From contig NZ_VSEY01000034.1 in the NCBI RefSeq assembly GCF_008086045.1, positions 62,001 through 126,000 on the forward strand: DNA of 64,000 nt. Reading direction: 5' to 3'. Below, in pieces: positions 42,232 to 50,599 of the stretch. A program made the position numbers and the translations under genes. The DNA comes from Nonomuraea sp. PA05. GTDB lineage: Bacteria > Actinomycetota > Actinomycetes > Streptosporangiales > Streptosporangiaceae. The notes beneath the pieces were generated by a model that saw only the letters and a program-made list of their open reading frames with translations, ran no database searches and had not been told where the DNA came from. Each line of letters starts with the position of its first letter. Positions within the stretch are counted from its first letter, which is position 1.

Positions 42232-43125
42232 ATGGCGAGCAGTCCTGCCGTCTTCATCCATGACCTGGTCAAGCGCTACGGCAAGATCCGTGCGCTGGAC
42301 GGGCTCGACCTGACCGTGCACACCGGCGAGGTGCACGGCTTCCTCGGCCCGAACGGGTCGGGCAAGACCACGACGTTGCGCGTCCTGCTCGGCCTGCTGC
42401 GCGCCGACTCCGGGCACGCCGAGCTGCTCGGCGGCGACCCGTGGCGGGACGCGGTCGAGCTGCACCGGCGGCTGGCGTACGTGCCAGGCGACGTCGTCCT
42501 GTGGCCTGCCCTGTCCGGCGGCGAGGCCATCGACCTGCTCGGACGGCTGCGCGGCGGCCTCGACCGGCGCCGCAAGGCGGCCCTGTGCGAGCGCTTCGAC
42601 CTCGACCCCACCCGCAAGGGCCGCGCCTACTCCAAGGGCAACCGGCAGAAGGTCGCGCTGATCGCCGCGCTGGCCTCGGACGTCGAGCTGCTGCTGCTCG
42701 ACGAGCCGACCTCGGGTCTGGACCCGCTCATGGAGGCGGCCTTCCGCGAGACGATCCGTGAGGAACGCGCCAAGGGCCGCACGGTGCTGCTGTCCAGCCA
42801 CCTGCTGTCGGAGGTGGAGGCCCTGTGCGACCAGGTCACCATCATCCGCGACGGCCGCGCGGTCCAGACCGGCACGCTGGCCGGGCTCCGTCACCTCACC
42901 CGCACCTCGATCACCGCCGACCTCGGCCGCGTTCCGGACGAGCTGGCCCGGATGGACGGCGTGCACGACCTGACGGTCCAGGGCTCACAGGTCCGCTTCC
43001 AGGTCGAGGCGCACCACCTGGAGCAGGCGCTGCGGCTGCTGACGGACTCCGGCGTACGCGCGCTGACCTGCCGGCCGCCCACGCTGGAGGAGCTGTTCCT
43101 GCGCCACTACCAGGTCGCGCCATGA
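42232..43125 (+). CDS. ABC exporter ATPase
   Basis: A 297-residue ATPase of the drug/antibiotic-exporter (DrrA/CcmA-like) type. Walker A is GPNGSGKTTT, Walker B is LLLLDEPTSGLDP, and the H-loop is LLSSHLLSEVEAL. The signature is YSKGNRQKVALIAAL in place of the usual LSGGQ, a form common in this exporter group. The C-terminal domain ends TLEELFLRHYQ. GGGAGGG precedes the ATG. The stop overlaps the permease start by four bases. Together they form a two-gene exporter resembling tetronasin-type resistance transporters. Confidence 0.92.
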   Translation: MASSPAVFIHDLVKRYGKIRALDGLDLTVHTGEVHGFLGPNGSGKTTTLRVLLGLLRADSGHAELLGGDPWRDAVELHRRLAYVPGDVVLWPALSGGEAIDLLGRLRGGLDRRRKAALCERFDLDPTRKGRAYSKGNRQKVALIAALASDVELLLLDEPTSGLDPLMEAAFRETIREERAKGRTVLLSSHLLSEVEALCDQVTIIRDGRAVQTGTLAGLRHLTRTSITADLGRVPDELARMDGVHDLTVQGSQVRFQVEAHHLEQALRLLTDSGVRALTCRPPTLEELFLRHYQVAP

Positions 43126-44753
43126 CCACCACGCCGACCCGCGCACTCTCGCGGCTCACGATGACCGGCACGCCGGAGCTGGTGCGGTTCGCCCTGCGCC
43201 GCGACCGTCTCCTGCTGCCCGCCTGGGCCGTCGCCATCGCCGGTCTCATCGCCGCCAGCGCGTCGGCCATCGCCGGGCTGTACCCGCAGGCGGCCCAGCG
43301 CATCGCGCTCGGCGTCACGATCGGCGCCGCCCCCGCCTTGCAGGCGCTGACCGGACCGGTCTACGACGCGGCCTCGGTCGGCGGCCTGACCGCCTGGCGC
43401 GTGACCACGATGGCCTCGGTGCTGGCCGCGCTGATGAGCATCCTCGTGGTGACCCGGCACACCCGCGCCGAGGAGGAGACCGGCCGCGCCGAGCTGGTCG
43501 GTGCCTGCCCCGTGGGACGGCACGCGCTGCCCGCCTCCGGGGTTCTGGTGGCCGCGGGCGCGAACCTGCTGATCGGCGTGCTCATCACGCTCGGCCTGGC
43601 CGGGCAGGGGCTGCCGGTCGCGGGCGCGCTCGCCTTCGGCGCCGCGGTGAGCGGCACCGGCTGGGCCTTCACCGGCGTCGCCGCCCTCGCCGGGCAGATC
43701 ACCGCGCACGCCCGCACCGCCAACGCCATCGCGATCGCGGCCCTCGGCGCGGCCTTCCTGCTGCGCGCCCTCGGCGACGCCGCCCGCGTCGAAGCGCTGT
43801 CGTGGCTGTCCCCGCTCGGCTGGGCCCAGCGCGTGCGCGCCTTCGCCGGCGAACGCTGGTGGGTGCTCGCCCTGTTCGCCGCCACCGGGCTGGCCTTCCT
43901 CGCGGTGGCGGCGGTGCTGGCCAGACGGCGCGACCTCGGTGCCGGGCTGCTCGCCCCGCGTGCGGGCCCACGCGACGCGGCCGCCTCCTTGCGGACGCCG
44001 CTCGCGCTGGCCTGGCGGCTGCACCGCGGTGTGCTGCTGGGCTGGACGGTGGCGTTCACCGTGGTGGGCGCGCTGTTCGGGGCGTTGGCCCACAGCGTCG
44101 GCGACATCCTGCGCGACAACCCGCAACTGGCCGCGCTGCTCTCCCGGATGGGCGGCGGCCCGGGCCTGCTGACCGACGCGTTCCTGGCCGCCGAGCTGAG
44201 CGTGCTCGGCCTGGTCGCCGGCGGCTACGCCGTCCAGGCCACGCTGCGGCTGCAGGCCGAGGAGTCGGCGATCCGTGCCGAACCCGTCCTGGCCACCGCC
44301 GTGCCTCGATGGCGCTGGACGGCCGGCCACCTCAGCATGGCCCTGGCCGGCAGCGCCGCGATCCTGGCCGCGGGCGGCCTGGCCGCCGGCATCGCCCACG
44401 GCCTTCGGGTCGGCGAACCCGCCGGGCAGACGCTGCGGCTGCTCGGCGCGGCCCTGGCCCAGGCGCCCGCCACCTGGACTCTGGCCGGGACGGCGATGCT
44501 GCTGTTCGGGCTGCTCCCCCGGCTGACCGCACTCGCCTGGGCGGCGCTGCTCGTCTTCGCCCTGCTCGCCCAGCTCGGCGAGCTGCTGCGACTCGACGAC
44601 CGGATCCGGAACCTGTCGCCCTTCGCGCACGTGCCGCAGGCTCTGCCCGGGCCGGTGGACCTGAGCCCGCTGCTCGGGCTCTGCGCGGTCACCCTGCTCC
44701 TCCTCTGGGCCGGTGTCGTCGCCTTCCAGCGGCGTGACCTGCGAGGGGACTGA
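43122..44753 (+). CDS. ABC exporter permease (antibiotic/polyketide exporter type)
   Basis: A 543-residue protein with about twelve membrane helices, twice the normal permease size, as in TnrB3/ABC-2-like antibiotic exporter permeases. The HTRAEEETGRAELVGACPVGR and LRLQAEESAIRAEPVLATAVPRWRW segments are the duplicated cytoplasmic loop of this family. Partner ATPase is the overlapping upstream gene. The substrate is unknown. A sodium/calcium exchanger gene starts two bases after the stop. Confidence 0.9.
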   Translation: MTTTPTRALSRLTMTGTPELVRFALRRDRLLLPAWAVAIAGLIAASASAIAGLYPQAAQRIALGVTIGAAPALQALTGPVYDAASVGGLTAWRVTTMASVLAALMSILVVTRHTRAEEETGRAELVGACPVGRHALPASGVLVAAGANLLIGVLITLGLAGQGLPVAGALAFGAAVSGTGWAFTGVAALAGQITAHARTANAIAIAALGAAFLLRALGDAARVEALSWLSPLGWAQRVRAFAGERWWVLALFAATGLAFLAVAAVLARRRDLGAGLLAPRAGPRDAAASLRTPLALAWRLHRGVLLGWTVAFTVVGALFGALAHSVGDILRDNPQLAALLSRMGGGPGLLTDAFLAAELSVLGLVAGGYAVQATLRLQAEESAIRAEPVLATAVPRWRWTAGHLSMALAGSAAILAAGGLAAGIAHGLRVGEPAGQTLRLLGAALAQAPATWTLAGTAMLLFGLLPRLTALAWAALLVFALLAQLGELLRLDDRIRNLSPFAHVPQALPGPVDLSPLLGLCAVTLLLLWAGVVAFQRRDLRGD

Positions 44754-44755
44754 CC

Positions 44756-45694
44756 ATGCTGCTCCTGCTGACGCTCAGCGCGCTGGGGCTGGCCGTGCTC
44801 GCCGTCGCCGCCGACCACCTGGTGATCGGCTCGGGACGGCTGGCGGAACGGCTCGGCCTGCAGCCCGTCGTGGTGGGCGTGGTCGTGATCGGGTTCGGCA
44901 CCAGCGCGCCCGAACTCTTGGTGACCGGAACGGCGAGCCTGCGCGGCCAGAGCGACCTGGCGCTGGCCGGGCTGGTCGGCTCGAACATCGTCAACCTGAC
45001 GCTGATCCTCGGCCTCGCCGGGCTGGCCGCGACGCTGGCCGTGCGCTCGTCGGTACTGCGACGCGAGGCGCCGCTGTCGGTCGCGGCCGTCACGCTGTTC
45101 GCCGTCGCCGCCCTGTCCGGGCTCGGCCCCGGCACGGGCGTCGTGCTGGTCGTGGCCCTGGCCGGGTCGATGGTGCTGCTGCTGCGCTTCGCCCGGCAGG
45201 CTCCGCGCGACCCGGTCGCGGCGGAGACGGCGGACTACCTGCGGACGTCCGCACGCCCGCGTCTGACGGCCGAGGTGCCCAGGACACTGCTCGGTCTGGC
45301 CGGAACACTGCTGGGCGCGCAGTTGCTCGTGGTCAACGCCTCCGAGCTGGCCATCCAGGCGGGCCTGTCAGCGGAGCTGGTCGGGTTCACCCTGGTCGCG
45401 CTCGGCACCTCACTGCCCGAGCTGGTCACCTCGCTGCAGGCCCAGCGGCGCGGCGACAGCGACCTCGTGGTCGGCAACCTGCTCGGCAGCAACCTGATCA
45501 ACAGCCTGGCCGGCGGAACCATCATCGCGTTCGCCGGCACCACGGCACCCGCCATGGCACCGGCCGTCATCGCCGCCATGGCCGGCGTCAGTGGCCTGAC
45601 CTGGGCTCTGCTCGCGCGCGGCAAACGACTCAGCCGCGCGGAATCGGCCCTGCTGCTGGTGGCGTACGTCGCGCTGCTGCCGCTCGTCACCTGA
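44756..45694 (+). CDS. Sodium/calcium exchanger family (CaCA) protein
   Basis: A 312-residue, ten-helix antiporter. Both alpha repeats are present: VIGFGTSAPELLVTGTASL with GLVGSNIVNLTLILGLAG, and LVALGTSLPELVTSLQAQRRG with VVGNLLGSNLINSLAGG. It exchanges Ca2+ or K+ for Na+ or H+. It follows the ABC permease with a two-base gap, so it is probably cotranscribed. Its 3' end overlaps the convergent STAS gene by eight bases. Confidence 0.92.
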   Translation: MLLLLTLSALGLAVLAVAADHLVIGSGRLAERLGLQPVVVGVVVIGFGTSAPELLVTGTASLRGQSDLALAGLVGSNIVNLTLILGLAGLAATLAVRSSVLRREAPLSVAAVTLFAVAALSGLGPGTGVVLVVALAGSMVLLLRFARQAPRDPVAAETADYLRTSARPRLTAEVPRTLLGLAGTLLGAQLLVVNASELAIQAGLSAELVGFTLVALGTSLPELVTSLQAQRRGDSDLVVGNLLGSNLINSLAGGTIIAFAGTTAPAMAPAVIAAMAGVSGLTWALLARGKRLSRAESALLLVAYVALLPLVT

Positions 45695-46064
45695 CCGGGC
45701 GCTCTTGAGCAGGAGCCGCGGTTGCCATGTGAAGGCAGTCGATCGCGGCCAGCGCCTGTTCCACATGGTCGTAGAGGCTCATCGCCCGGGTAGTGCCGGT
45801 GATCTCAAGAATGCGGGCCACCCGCGGCTGGGGCCCGGTCAGGTGCACGTCCGCGCCGGCGGCGCGGGCCAGGGCGGCGGCGGCCAGCAGCACGGCCAGG
45901 CCGGAGCTGTCCAGGAACGCCAGCCGGGCGGCGTCGATGACCAGTTGCTCGTCCAGGCTGCGGCGGGCCTGGTCGATGTAGCTCTCCAGCCGGCCGGAGG
46001 TGGTGGAGTCCACCTCTCCCGCGATCGTGATCACGCATGCCCGCGGCAGATGGCGGTGGGTCAT
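45687..46064 (-). CDS. STAS domain protein (anti-sigma factor antagonist-like)
   Basis: A 125-residue STAS protein with VITIAGEVDSTTSGRLESYI and LVIDAARLAFLDSSGLAVLLAA; the Ser of the DSSG motif is the usual phosphorylation site. In partner switching the unphosphorylated form sequesters an anti-sigma kinase. The ATG at 46064 is two bases after the stop of another STAS gene, so the two are one transcription unit. No anti-sigma kinase or sigma-B-like factor lies next to them. Confidence 0.9.
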   Translation of the reverse strand: MTHRHLPRACVITIAGEVDSTTSGRLESYIDQARRSLDEQLVIDAARLAFLDSSGLAVLLAAAALARAAGADVHLTGPQPRVARILEITGTTRAMSLYDHVEQALAAIDCLHMATAAPAQERPVR

Positions 46065-46066
46065 GA

Positions 46067-46441
46067 TCACGGCAGCCGCCGCAAGCCGGGTGCCGGCGGG
46101 CGGAGCAGGGCGGTGACCGCGGCGTCGGCGGTGGGGTGGATGTCCAGGGCGTCCCACACTCCGGTGATCTGCAGCAGGCGGGCGGGCAGGTCCGTCACGG
46201 CGGCCAGGTGCAGCGTGCCGCCCTGCTCGCGCACGGCGCTGAGCACGCGCAGCAGGACGTGCAGGCCGGTGCTGTCCATGAAGGTGAGCCCGGCCAGGTC
46301 GAGCACCAGCGGCCGGCCCGGCTGCCCCATCCGGCCGACGTAGACCTCCAGCTGGTCGGCGTTCGTGGCATCCATCTCGCCGGCCACGCTGATCAGCACA
46401 CCGGCGGTGAACGGCCGGCGGTCCAGGCTCAGGGGCGTCAT
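46067..46441 (-). CDS. STAS domain protein (anti-sigma factor antagonist-like)
   Basis: A 124-residue STAS protein with VLISVAGEMDATNADQLEVYVG and LVLDLAGLTFMDSTGLHVLL; Ser in DSTG is the likely phospho-acceptor. It resembles its downstream neighbour and probably arose by duplication. Upstream, a 17-codon frame starting at 46491 (MIAIVQPSPV) ends with a TGA that overlaps the ATG at 46441. It could be a coupling leader, but its ribosome-binding site is weak. Confidence 0.88.
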   Translation of the reverse strand: MTPLSLDRRPFTAGVLISVAGEMDATNADQLEVYVGRMGQPGRPLVLDLAGLTFMDSTGLHVLLRVLSAVREQGGTLHLAAVTDLPARLLQITGVWDALDIHPTADAAVTALLRPPAPGLRRLP

Positions 46442-46728
46442 GGTGACCCCGGCATCGCGCAGACCGGGGAAGGCTGAACGATAGCGATCATGGTCATCTC
46501 TTGAGTGGCGAACCGGTTGACTTCAGTGACGTCAGCTCCGTCACCATCAGGGTATGGGCGAACGCGGATACAGGAAAGCCCGTTCGCCATACGATCTCTG
46601 CGTAGCCGGATGCATCCGTTCCGCGTCCGGCCGCCGTCGAGCTCACGTCCTGCGGCGTGAGCGGCCCGAACGCAGCGATCGGTGAGTTCACTTCTGGACG
46701 TGCCGTCCCAGGTGAGCCAGCAGCCGGG
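46442..46728. other. Gap upstream of the STAS pair
   Basis: The 287-bp gap should hold the promoter of the STAS operon. A 65-codon minus-strand frame (46494-46691) has poor third-position GC and no recognisable family, so I do not call it. No repeat or palindrome stands out. Confidence 0.4.
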
Positions 46729-46890
46729 TCAGCAGCGCGGCCCGTGACGGCAGGAGGCGATCCAGTCGTCGGCGTACATCGCCCGGTTGCCCATCATCTC
46801 GAAGTACCGCCGCGTGTGGCGGCCCGGCGCGTCCGCGACGAGGTGACAGGGCAGTCCGGTGTTCGCCGGGCACGTAGCCGCCCCGGCCTC
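46729..46890 (-). pseudogene. Arylsulfatase fragment
   Basis: On the minus strand, ending at a stop at 46729-46731, the frame reads HTRRYFEMMGNRAMYADDW then IASCRHGPRC. This is the arylsulfatase segment usually written QYFEMFGNRGIYHDGW followed by a basic RHG, and it aligns with TTQYYAMLGTRALYHDGWKVVARHG in the intact sulfatase at 48141-50459. No other sulfatase sequence is left; the upstream limit is approximate because the AI-2E gene begins to read there. I call it a relic of a second sulfatase gene. Confidence 0.65.
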
Positions 46891-47923
46891 AAGCTTCCTC
46901 GTCCCGGCCGGAGACGAGCGGGGAGGCCCAGGCGGTCACCGGATCGGCGTCGATCAGCACGGCGCGGGCGAAGGAACTGAGCGGCACCGCGAGGATCGCG
47001 CCGAGTGCCCCGAGCGCCCAGGTCCACACCAGCAGCGAGAGGATGGTCACGGCGGTGGACAGGCCGGCGGACGCTCCCGCGTACTTCGGCTGGATGATCG
47101 ACTGAATGACGAAGTTCAGCACGCAGTAGGCCCCGATCACGCCCGCCATCGTGGTCACGCCGGAGTCCAGCAGGGCCAGCACGGCGGGAGGCGCAAGGCC
47201 GATGACGAAGCCGACGTTGGGGATGTAGTTGGTGATGAACGACAGCAGTCCCCACAGCAGGGGCAGCGGCACGCCCAGCAGCGCCAGGGCGGCCGTGTCG
47301 AGCACGGCCACGATGAGCCCGAAAACCGTGCACACCACGAAGTAGCGGCAGGTGTCGCGGGCGAACCGTCGCAAGGCGGTCACCAGGTGAGGGCGGGTGG
47401 CGGTGAGCCGGGCCAGTGTCCGCCGGAAGGTGACGGCGTCCAGGCTCATGCCGTACAGCACCAGGACGAGCAGCACGACCGCCGAGGCCATCCCGGCGAG
47501 CCCGGACAGCAGGCTCTGCGCCGCGTGGACGAGCCGGCCCGCGTCGATGCCGCTCAGCGCCTGCTTGATCTGCCCCTGTTCGATGCCGAAGCCGTGCAGG
47601 ACGGCGCCGAGGGACGACAGCAGGCGCTGGTACTGGTCGGCGTACTGCGGCATGAGGGCGGCGAACCGGGCCGCGGCGATCGCCAGCGCTCCGCCGAGGG
47701 CGCACAGCACCAGCAGGATGACGACGAGCGGAACGAGTGTGGCGGCCCAGCCTCTCAGCCTGTTGCGCAGCGGGCTCACGGCGATCGTCAGGGTGAGCGC
47801 GAGGAAGGCCGGCCCGATGATGGCGCTGAGCTGTTCGACGCCCCACAGCAGCACCACCGCGAACGCGCCGGCCGCAAGCGCGCGGAGCCCGCCGGACAGC
47901 GGCGTGGCCTCCTTGACCAGCAT
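46889..47923 (-). CDS. AI-2E family transporter-like membrane protein
   Basis: A 344-residue protein with seven to eight membrane helices of the AI-2E/PerM family. Marks are LLWGVEQLSAIIGPAFLALTLTIAVSPL at the start, SFITNYIPNVGFVIGLAPPAVLALL in the middle and LSLLVWTWALGALGAILAVPLSSF near the end. Some members are exporters of autoinducer-like compounds or Na+/H+ antiporters; most are uncharacterised. It is close to a small truncated reading frame and a sulfatase, with no clear functional link. Confidence 0.9.
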   Translation of the reverse strand: MLVKEATPLSGGLRALAAGAFAVVLLWGVEQLSAIIGPAFLALTLTIAVSPLRNRLRGWAATLVPLVVILLVLCALGGALAIAAARFAALMPQYADQYQRLLSSLGAVLHGFGIEQGQIKQALSGIDAGRLVHAAQSLLSGLAGMASAVVLLVLVLYGMSLDAVTFRRTLARLTATRPHLVTALRRFARDTCRYFVVCTVFGLIVAVLDTAALALLGVPLPLLWGLLSFITNYIPNVGFVIGLAPPAVLALLDSGVTTMAGVIGAYCVLNFVIQSIIQPKYAGASAGLSTAVTILSLLVWTWALGALGAILAVPLSSFARAVLIDADPVTAWASPLVSGRDEEA

Positions 47924-47932
47924 GCCGCGACG

Positions 47933-48118
47933 CTATGTCGTCACGTATGCGGCGCGTGGCGGCAACACGCCTTCTCCGTCACTCTTGGCCGAGTGCATAC
48001 CGTATCGGCAGCGGGCGAGCGTCCGGGCACGCGGCAGGCCAGCCTGTGGAAGGCCCGTGAAGAGCAACGCGACCCACAGTGAGGCGCCGACGATCAGTAT
48101 CTTCAGCAGTGCCCGCAC
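47933..48118 (-). CDS. Small membrane-anchored hypothetical protein, possibly truncated
   Basis: A 61-residue frame from GTG 48118, preceded by GAGGAG at good spacing. The first 25 residues (MRALLKILIVGASLWVALLF) form one membrane helix that resembles the start of the actinobacterial four-helix phage-holin-like family. The remaining 35 residues are basic and do not match, so this may be a frameshifted remnant of a longer protein. Confidence 0.45.
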   Translation of the reverse strand: MRALLKILIVGASLWVALLFTGLPQAGLPRARTLARCRYGMHSAKSDGEGVLPPRAAYVTT

Positions 48119-48140
48119 GCCTCACTCCTCGTGGGACGGG

Positions 48141-50459
48141 CTAGTCACGGGCGAGCATCGCCCGCCCTTCGAGGTCGTGATCGACGTAGTGCTCACCGCT
48201 GACGTTGACGGTCACCTTCTTCAGGGTGCCGCCGGTGAACGGGTACGGCGCGCTGTAGTCGCCGCTGACCGGATCGGCGGAGTCACGCCCCACGCACAGG
48301 CCCTCCCCCGCGAGGGCGAACTTGCCGGGCTGGGTCCGCATCGCACCTTCCGCGACCACCTCGTCCCCGACGAACAGGCGGAGCCTGCCACGTGCCACGC
48401 CTTCCGGTTCCTCGCCTTCCTTGGCGAATTCGACCCCAACGGACATCGGGCCCGCCGGGAGCGGCCGGTCAGCGGTGAAGGTCTGCTCGCCGGCGCCGAG
48501 GAAGTTGTAGCAGTAGTGAAGTGCGCCGTTCTTGACGAACAGGGTGTGCCCGCCGAATCTGGACCCCTGCGCGAAGATCACTCCATCGGGCGAGTCGGCG
48601 TCCAGCTCGGCCTTGATGGAGAAGGAACGGTTGCGGATGTTGACGGCCACGCCCTCCGGCACGTCGGAGGTGCCCGGGTAGTAGACGTAGACCTCGCGGG
48701 GCTTGGCGGGCAGCGGGCGCTGCACGGCGAGCTGTTCGCGGGAGGTCCGGTCGTCCAGGGGAAAGACGCCGTTGGCGCCGGCCTCGGCGAACCAGATCCC
48801 CACCAGCCGGCGCACCCTGTCCGGATGTTCGGCCGACAGATCGCGGGTCTCGGCCCGGTCCTCGGCCACGTGGTAGAGCTCCCATGCGTCGGCCATGAAG
48901 TCGCCCTTGCCGCTGAGCGCCCCGTGGCGGGCCACGACCTTCCACCCGTCGTGGTAGAGGGCGCGGGTGCCGAGCATCGCGTAGTACTGCGTGGTGCGGC
49001 TGCTCGGCGCCTGCGGCGCGTCGAAGGTGTAGGCCATCGAGGTGCCCTGGATCGGCGACTGGGTGTGTCCCTTGATCTGCCGGGGCGGCTCGACGCCGAC
49101 GAGGTCGAGGACCGTGGGCACGATGTCGATCGCGTGGTGGTACTGGTCGCGCACCTGGCCGCCGACGTCCTTCATCCGCCCGGGCCAGCTGATGATCAAC
49201 GGGTCGGCGATGCCGCCTTCCAGGGTGTAGCGCTTGAACATCTTGTACGGCGCGTTGAAGGCCCAGGCCCAGCCCGTCGGGTAGTGGTTGTAGGTGTCCG
49301 GCCCGCCGAGCAGGTCCAGCTTGGCCAGGTTCTCCGCGGGATCCTCCGGCCAGCCGTTGAAGAACTTGTTCTCGTTGACGGAACCGTCCGGTGAGCCTTC
49401 GCCGCTGGCGCCGTTGTCGGAGACGACGACCACGATCGTGTCGTCGAGCTGCCCGGACTCCTCCAGGTAGTCCAGCAGCCTGCCGATCTGGTGGTCGGTG
49501 TAGGCGCAGAACGCCGCGAACACCTCTGCCATCCGGCGGAACAGGCGGCGCTCGTCCTCGGTGAGCGAGTCCCACGGCTTGACCTGATCACCCGGGGGGA
49601 TGACGTCGGCCGGCCAGGGGTTGATCGGCGAGAGCCGGGTGCCGCCGGGCACCAGCCCTTGCTCCTTCATCCGGTCCAGCACGATCTCGCGGTAGCGCTC
49701 GTAGCCCATGTCGAAGACGCCCCGGTACTTGTCGATCCAGTCCTTGGGCGCGTGGTGCGGGGCGTGGTTGGCGCCGGGCGCGAAGTAGCAGAACCACGGC
49801 TTGTCCGGGTCCACCTGGCGGATGTCGCGGATGAACTCGATCGCGCGGTCGGCCAGATCCCGCGACAGGTGGTAGCCCTCCTGCGGGGAGTACGGCTGCT
49901 CGACGAAGTGCTGGTCGTAGGCCAGATCCGGGAACCACTGATTGGTCTCGCCGCCCAGGAAGCCGTAGAAGCGCTCGAAACCGCGGCTGGTCGGCCAGGT
50001 CCGGCGCGAGCTCGCCATGCTCGACTCGGTCTCCGGCGTGAGATGCCACTTGCCCAGGCACAGGGTGACGTAGCCGTGCTCGACCAGGATCTCGGCGAGC
50101 GTGCCGTTCTCCGGCGGGATGACGGCGCTGAGGCCGGGGAATCCGTTGGCTCCCTCGACGATGCAGGCCATGCCGTTGCTGTGGGCGTTACGGCCGGTCA
50201 GCAGGCTGGAGCGGGTCGGTGAGCAGAGCGCGGTGGTGTGCCAGTTGGTGAAGCGCAGGCCCGACTTCGCCAGCCGGGTCATGTTCGGGGTCTCCACCAG
50301 GCCGCCGAAGGTGTCCCAGGTCGCGATGCCGGTGTCGTCCCAGACGATGTAGAGCACGTTCGGTGACCCTTCGCGTGCTCGCGGCGGCAGGAACGGATCC
50401 CAGTCCGGAACGGAGTCGCGGACGTCGAGATTGATCACGCCGTTGAATGTCCGGTTCAC
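48141..50459 (-). CDS. Arylsulfatase
   Basis: A 772-residue sulfatase. Residues 34-44 (NVLYIVWDDTG) supply the metal-binding Asp pair, and Cys79 in CSPTRSSLLTGR is the residue converted to formylglycine. Other landmarks are LGKWHLTPE, NHAPHHAPKDW and VVVSDNGASGEGSPDGS. The C-terminal 200 residues form a beta-sandwich-like domain. It hydrolyses a sulfate ester. No signal peptide is visible. The formylglycine-generating enzyme is not in the window. GTG 50459 is chosen because GGAGG lies just upstream and the product starts MNRTFNGVINL. Confidence 0.94.
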   Translation of the reverse strand: MNRTFNGVINLDVRDSVPDWDPFLPPRAREGSPNVLYIVWDDTGIATWDTFGGLVETPNMTRLAKSGLRFTNWHTTALCSPTRSSLLTGRNAHSNGMACIVEGANGFPGLSAVIPPENGTLAEILVEHGYVTLCLGKWHLTPETESSMASSRRTWPTSRGFERFYGFLGGETNQWFPDLAYDQHFVEQPYSPQEGYHLSRDLADRAIEFIRDIRQVDPDKPWFCYFAPGANHAPHHAPKDWIDKYRGVFDMGYERYREIVLDRMKEQGLVPGGTRLSPINPWPADVIPPGDQVKPWDSLTEDERRLFRRMAEVFAAFCAYTDHQIGRLLDYLEESGQLDDTIVVVVSDNGASGEGSPDGSVNENKFFNGWPEDPAENLAKLDLLGGPDTYNHYPTGWAWAFNAPYKMFKRYTLEGGIADPLIISWPGRMKDVGGQVRDQYHHAIDIVPTVLDLVGVEPPRQIKGHTQSPIQGTSMAYTFDAPQAPSSRTTQYYAMLGTRALYHDGWKVVARHGALSGKGDFMADAWELYHVAEDRAETRDLSAEHPDRVRRLVGIWFAEAGANGVFPLDDRTSREQLAVQRPLPAKPREVYVYYPGTSDVPEGVAVNIRNRSFSIKAELDADSPDGVIFAQGSRFGGHTLFVKNGALHYCYNFLGAGEQTFTADRPLPAGPMSVGVEFAKEGEEPEGVARGRLRLFVGDEVVAEGAMRTQPGKFALAGEGLCVGRDSADPVSGDYSAPYPFTGGTLKKVTVNVSGEHYVDHDLEGRAMLARD

Positions 50460-50599
50460 GTGTTCCTCCGCGTCGGTGCCTGATGGCTCGCATGCCCGCA
50501 TCCCGTTCGAGCCCAACGCGGCGTTGCTGCAACAGATGTTCAAGCCGCGGCCGGATCGGCTCGCATGCTCCCGCCCGCCTGGTCTTCGCGCGGAAGCGG

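Noticed and set aside
46494..46691. A 65-codon minus-strand frame between the STAS operon and the sulfatase relic
   Set aside because: Third-position GC is well below that of the neighbouring genes, there is no ribosome-binding site at the GTG, and no family is recognisable.
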